A DNA stretch of 44,978 bases from Sphingomonas taxi. GTDB taxonomy: Bacteria > Pseudomonadota > Alphaproteobacteria > Sphingomonadales > Sphingomonadaceae. Below the pieces are notes generated by a model. The model saw only the letters and a list, made by a program, of their open reading frames with translations. It did not search any database and was not told where the DNA came from. Position numbers and translations under genes: made by a program. Shown one piece after another: positions 42,913 through 44,978 of this stretch; position 1 is the stretch's first letter, and each line of letters opens with the position of its first letter. The stretch lies in contig QFQI01000020.1 in NCBI GenBank assembly GCA_003243195.1, positions 1 to 44,978 on the forward strand, in the 5' to 3' direction.

Positions 42913-44772
42913 CTATTGTGCGCCGGGCGGCTGTGCCTTGCGCATATGCCACGCCACTGCCGCCTCTCCCGCGATGGTGCGCATGTCGCGCATGGCTGCT
43001 GCGGCGGCGATGGCGGCTGGCTCGCGCCGGAACAGCCTGCCGAACACGTCGGTGAACGCGACTTCGGCCTCGACGCTCGCCAATCCCGCGCGGCGACGGG
43101 CATCGTCGACGATCGCCGCCGCGTCGCCGCGGCGGACCTCGTCGCGATAGCGACGATTGGCCTCCAATCCGTCGGCGATCCGCTGCCGCAGCGGCGGTCC
43201 GAAATCGGGCCAAAGCAGGGTCACCGACAATAACGCGGCGAAGCTCCCGACCAGATTGTCGATCATCCGTGCCGATGCGATGCCGGTGCCCGGCTGCAGC
43301 ATTTCCGCGACGATGACAAATAACATCGTCAGGAATACGACGAAGATCGTGTAGTTGAACGTTCGCAAGGCGATCGCCAGCATGCTCAGCGCGACCGCGA
43401 TGACCGATAGCGCGAGCTCTTGGCGCAGCAGGTGCAGGAGCGCAAGCGCCGCCATGCCGCCGAGCAGGCTGCCCAGAACGCGCTCGATGCTTCGCGTCCA
43501 GGTCGCGCGGAAACCGCTCTGCAGTACCACGACCACCGCCATCGTCGCCCAATAGGGATAGCCCAGATGGAACATCAGCGCGGTATAATAGACCACTCCA
43601 ACCCCGATCGCCTGGCGCAGCGCCTGCCGCAAACTCGTTCCGGGAAGGCCGCGCCACAGTCTCGGTTGCGCTGCGGCGGTGGCGGGCTCGGCCGTTCCAC
43701 GTCCTTCGGGCGCGAATGAATCGAGTGCTTCGCACAGCGCCAGCGTACATCCGGTCATGAGCGGGTCAGACAAGGTGCCACGAAGCTGTTCGAGACGCCC
43801 GCGGGTGTGGCGCAGTCGCGTGTGGCCCGCAGCGCCACCGTCGGCGATCACTCCACGGATCGCGGCCAGCGCGCTGAAGACGGCGCGCGCCACCTTCCTG
43901 CGTTCGGCATCCGGCGCGAGGCGATGGATGAAGGCATGATCGAGGGCGATGAGCGCGCCGAACAGCGTCTCTGCGGCGTTCAGCGCGCTGCTGTAGCGCG
44001 CCGCGACCAAAGGGGGTCCGTGCCCATAGCGGTCGATCATCTCGCGCAGCCGTTCTGTCGCGATGCGAACCGCACGGCGGTGCTGGGAATATTCTTGGTG
44101 CCACTCTGAATCGCCATGCGGCTCCTGGCCCAGTGCGATCAGCTCCAAGGTCATGTCGCCCAGGCGGGCGACGAGCGCGCTGGCGCTGCGTCGCAGTGAC
44201 CCTTCTTCCTCCAAAGGCCAGACTATCGTGATCAGCACAAAGGCCCATGCCGCTCCGCCGACAAAGGCGCCCCCCTGGACCGCGGCCAGCGCAAATGGAT
44301 GACCGAAGCCGGCGGCGACCACGCTGACCACCGCCAGCAAGGTGCCGAGCTGCGCGCCGTTCGTGACCCCGGATGACAGGAAAACGGCCAGAAATACCAG
44401 CAACGGCCCGGCGATCATTCCTGCGGCCGGCGCCAGTGATGCGGACCACGAACCGACGAACGCTATCGCGCCGCCGCACACGACAAACAGCCCCAGACGC
44501 CGCCGACGTAACGCATCCGGACCCGGCGTATCGCACAGGCAGGTCCAGAACGCGGCGAACACGGCCCATCCCAGCCATGCCTGATGGGCTGAAAGCGCGA
44601 GACCCAGCGGCACCGCGACTGCGATGGCGGCACGCGCCCCTTCCGCAAGCGCGAATTGTTCCGGCATGAAATTCACGGAATGCAGCTCGAGGCGGCGCGC
44701 TGCCATGCGCGCCCACTTGCCGACACGCCGCAAACGCCGTTCGGGGCGTCGGGGCAGAGAAGAGAATGGCAT
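42913..44772 (-). CDS. FUSC-family inner-membrane transporter (aromatic acid exporter type)
   Basis: A 619-residue protein with the paired hydrophobic blocks of the FUSC family. The first block spans about residues 40-180 (LAEGARAAIAVAVPLGLALS, FWTCLCDTPGPDALRRRRLG, WAFVLITIVWPLEEEGSLRR) and the second about residues 390-520 (LRQAIGVGVVYYTALMFHLG, YWATMAVVVVLQSGFRATWT, RSIERVLGSLLGGMAAL). Soluble helical regions follow each. YWATMAVVVVLQ and ERVLGSLLGG are the family hallmark. ATG 44772 lacks a clear Shine-Dalgarno; Met36 is an alternative. Relatives such as AaeB export hydroxylated aromatic acids with a membrane-fusion partner, which is missing here. Confidence 0.88.
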   Translation of the reverse strand: MPFSSLPRRPERRLRRVGKWARMAARRLELHSVNFMPEQFALAEGARAAIAVAVPLGLALSAHQAWLGWAVFAAFWTCLCDTPGPDALRRRRLGLFVVCGGAIAFVGSWSASLAPAAGMIAGPLLVFLAVFLSSGVTNGAQLGTLLAVVSVVAAGFGHPFALAAVQGGAFVGGAAWAFVLITIVWPLEEEGSLRRSASALVARLGDMTLELIALGQEPHGDSEWHQEYSQHRRAVRIATERLREMIDRYGHGPPLVAARYSSALNAAETLFGALIALDHAFIHRLAPDAERRKVARAVFSALAAIRGVIADGGAAGHTRLRHTRGRLEQLRGTLSDPLMTGCTLALCEALDSFAPEGRGTAEPATAAAQPRLWRGLPGTSLRQALRQAIGVGVVYYTALMFHLGYPYWATMAVVVVLQSGFRATWTRSIERVLGSLLGGMAALALLHLLRQELALSVIAVALSMLAIALRTFNYTIFVVFLTMLFVIVAEMLQPGTGIASARMIDNLVGSFAALLSVTLLWPDFGPPLRQRIADGLEANRRYRDEVRRGDAAAIVDDARRRAGLASVEAEVAFTDVFGRLFRREPAAIAAAAAMRDMRTIAGEAAVAWHMRKAQPPGAQ

Positions 44773-44899
44773 GTCGCTAAGGATATCGCGCGTCGGGCTT
44801 ACCCTCGCTATCGGAACCGGCAGCGACGATCAAGAACCGCGCGCCTCCGAGGAGGGTGCGGCAGCGACACGCTGACGATCCCAGGGCCGGTGTTCACGT

Positions 44900-44978
44900 T
44901 AGAGCGGTTTCCGGCCTTTCTGAATCATCGAGGATTCACACGGGCGCGGCTTTCTGATTCAGGCTCTGGGCCGGGTCA
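44900..44978 (-). repeat. 79-bp terminal inverted repeat, right copy
   Basis: Exact reverse complement of bases 1-79. The inner boundary is TA followed outward by GAGCGGTTTCC; the neighbouring base 44899 no longer matches. The 127 bases between the FUSC start and this repeat hold no gene I can see and should contain the FUSC promoter. Confidence 0.9.

Noticed and set aside
1..44978. CRISPR arrays and tRNA or rRNA genes
   Set aside because: I saw no regularly spaced short repeats with unique spacers, no cas genes and no tRNA-like cloverleaf or rRNA sequence.

Overview
The window is a GC-rich, gene-dense alphaproteobacterial segment, most like Sphingomonas or a close relative. The evidence is the typical gene families (sphingomonad-type TonB receptor with a PepSY partner, filamentous-haemagglutinin-like TPS pair, NodT/EmrAB efflux, PQQ glucose dehydrogenase, fused oxidase subunit I-III), very high third-position GC and isolated AT-rich promoter islands. 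It begins and ends with the same 79-bp sequence in inverted orientation. Either it is one contig lying between two inverted copies of an insertion sequence, or it is an element with terminal inverted repeats.

Layout. 1-10949: a two-partner secretion system, a giant repeat-rich exoprotein and its outer-membrane transporter. 10950-12012: decayed genes (IS3 orfA fragment, GlcG/HbpS-like gene, MFS transporter). 12089-25088: a detoxification or catabolic island. It holds two TetR regulators, an EmrAB-NodT tripartite pump with a divergent promoter, an SDR, a thiolase remnant, and a minus-strand, translationally coupled run of three different alpha/beta hydrolases, a thioesterase, an unknown protein and an NTF2-like remnant, plus two tautomerase genes (one frameshifted). 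AT-rich palindromic sites recur before several of these genes, suggesting a local TetR regulon. The substrate is unknown.

25190-31729: a recombinase remnant, an iron-uptake pair (TonB receptor and PepSY protein), then an IS3-family element whose transposase is split by an IS110-family element of IS1111 type. The IS3 copy sits exactly on the PepSY stop codon.

31976-42076: a respiratory block. It has a type II NADH dehydrogenase (minus), CtaG, a CopD-like protein, DUF2231 (minus), cytochrome oxidase subunit II, fused subunit I-III, a small membrane protein, a patatin phospholipase and a PQQ membrane glucose dehydrogenase. Most plus-strand neighbours overlap by ATGA. Two canonical oxidase residues look replaced: the CuA methionine by His and the K-channel lysine by Gln.

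42227-44772: a cupin remnant, a composite remnant (TonB receptor piece joined to a NodT tail) and a FUSC-family exporter. All assignments are read from sequence and family knowledge; no searches were run.
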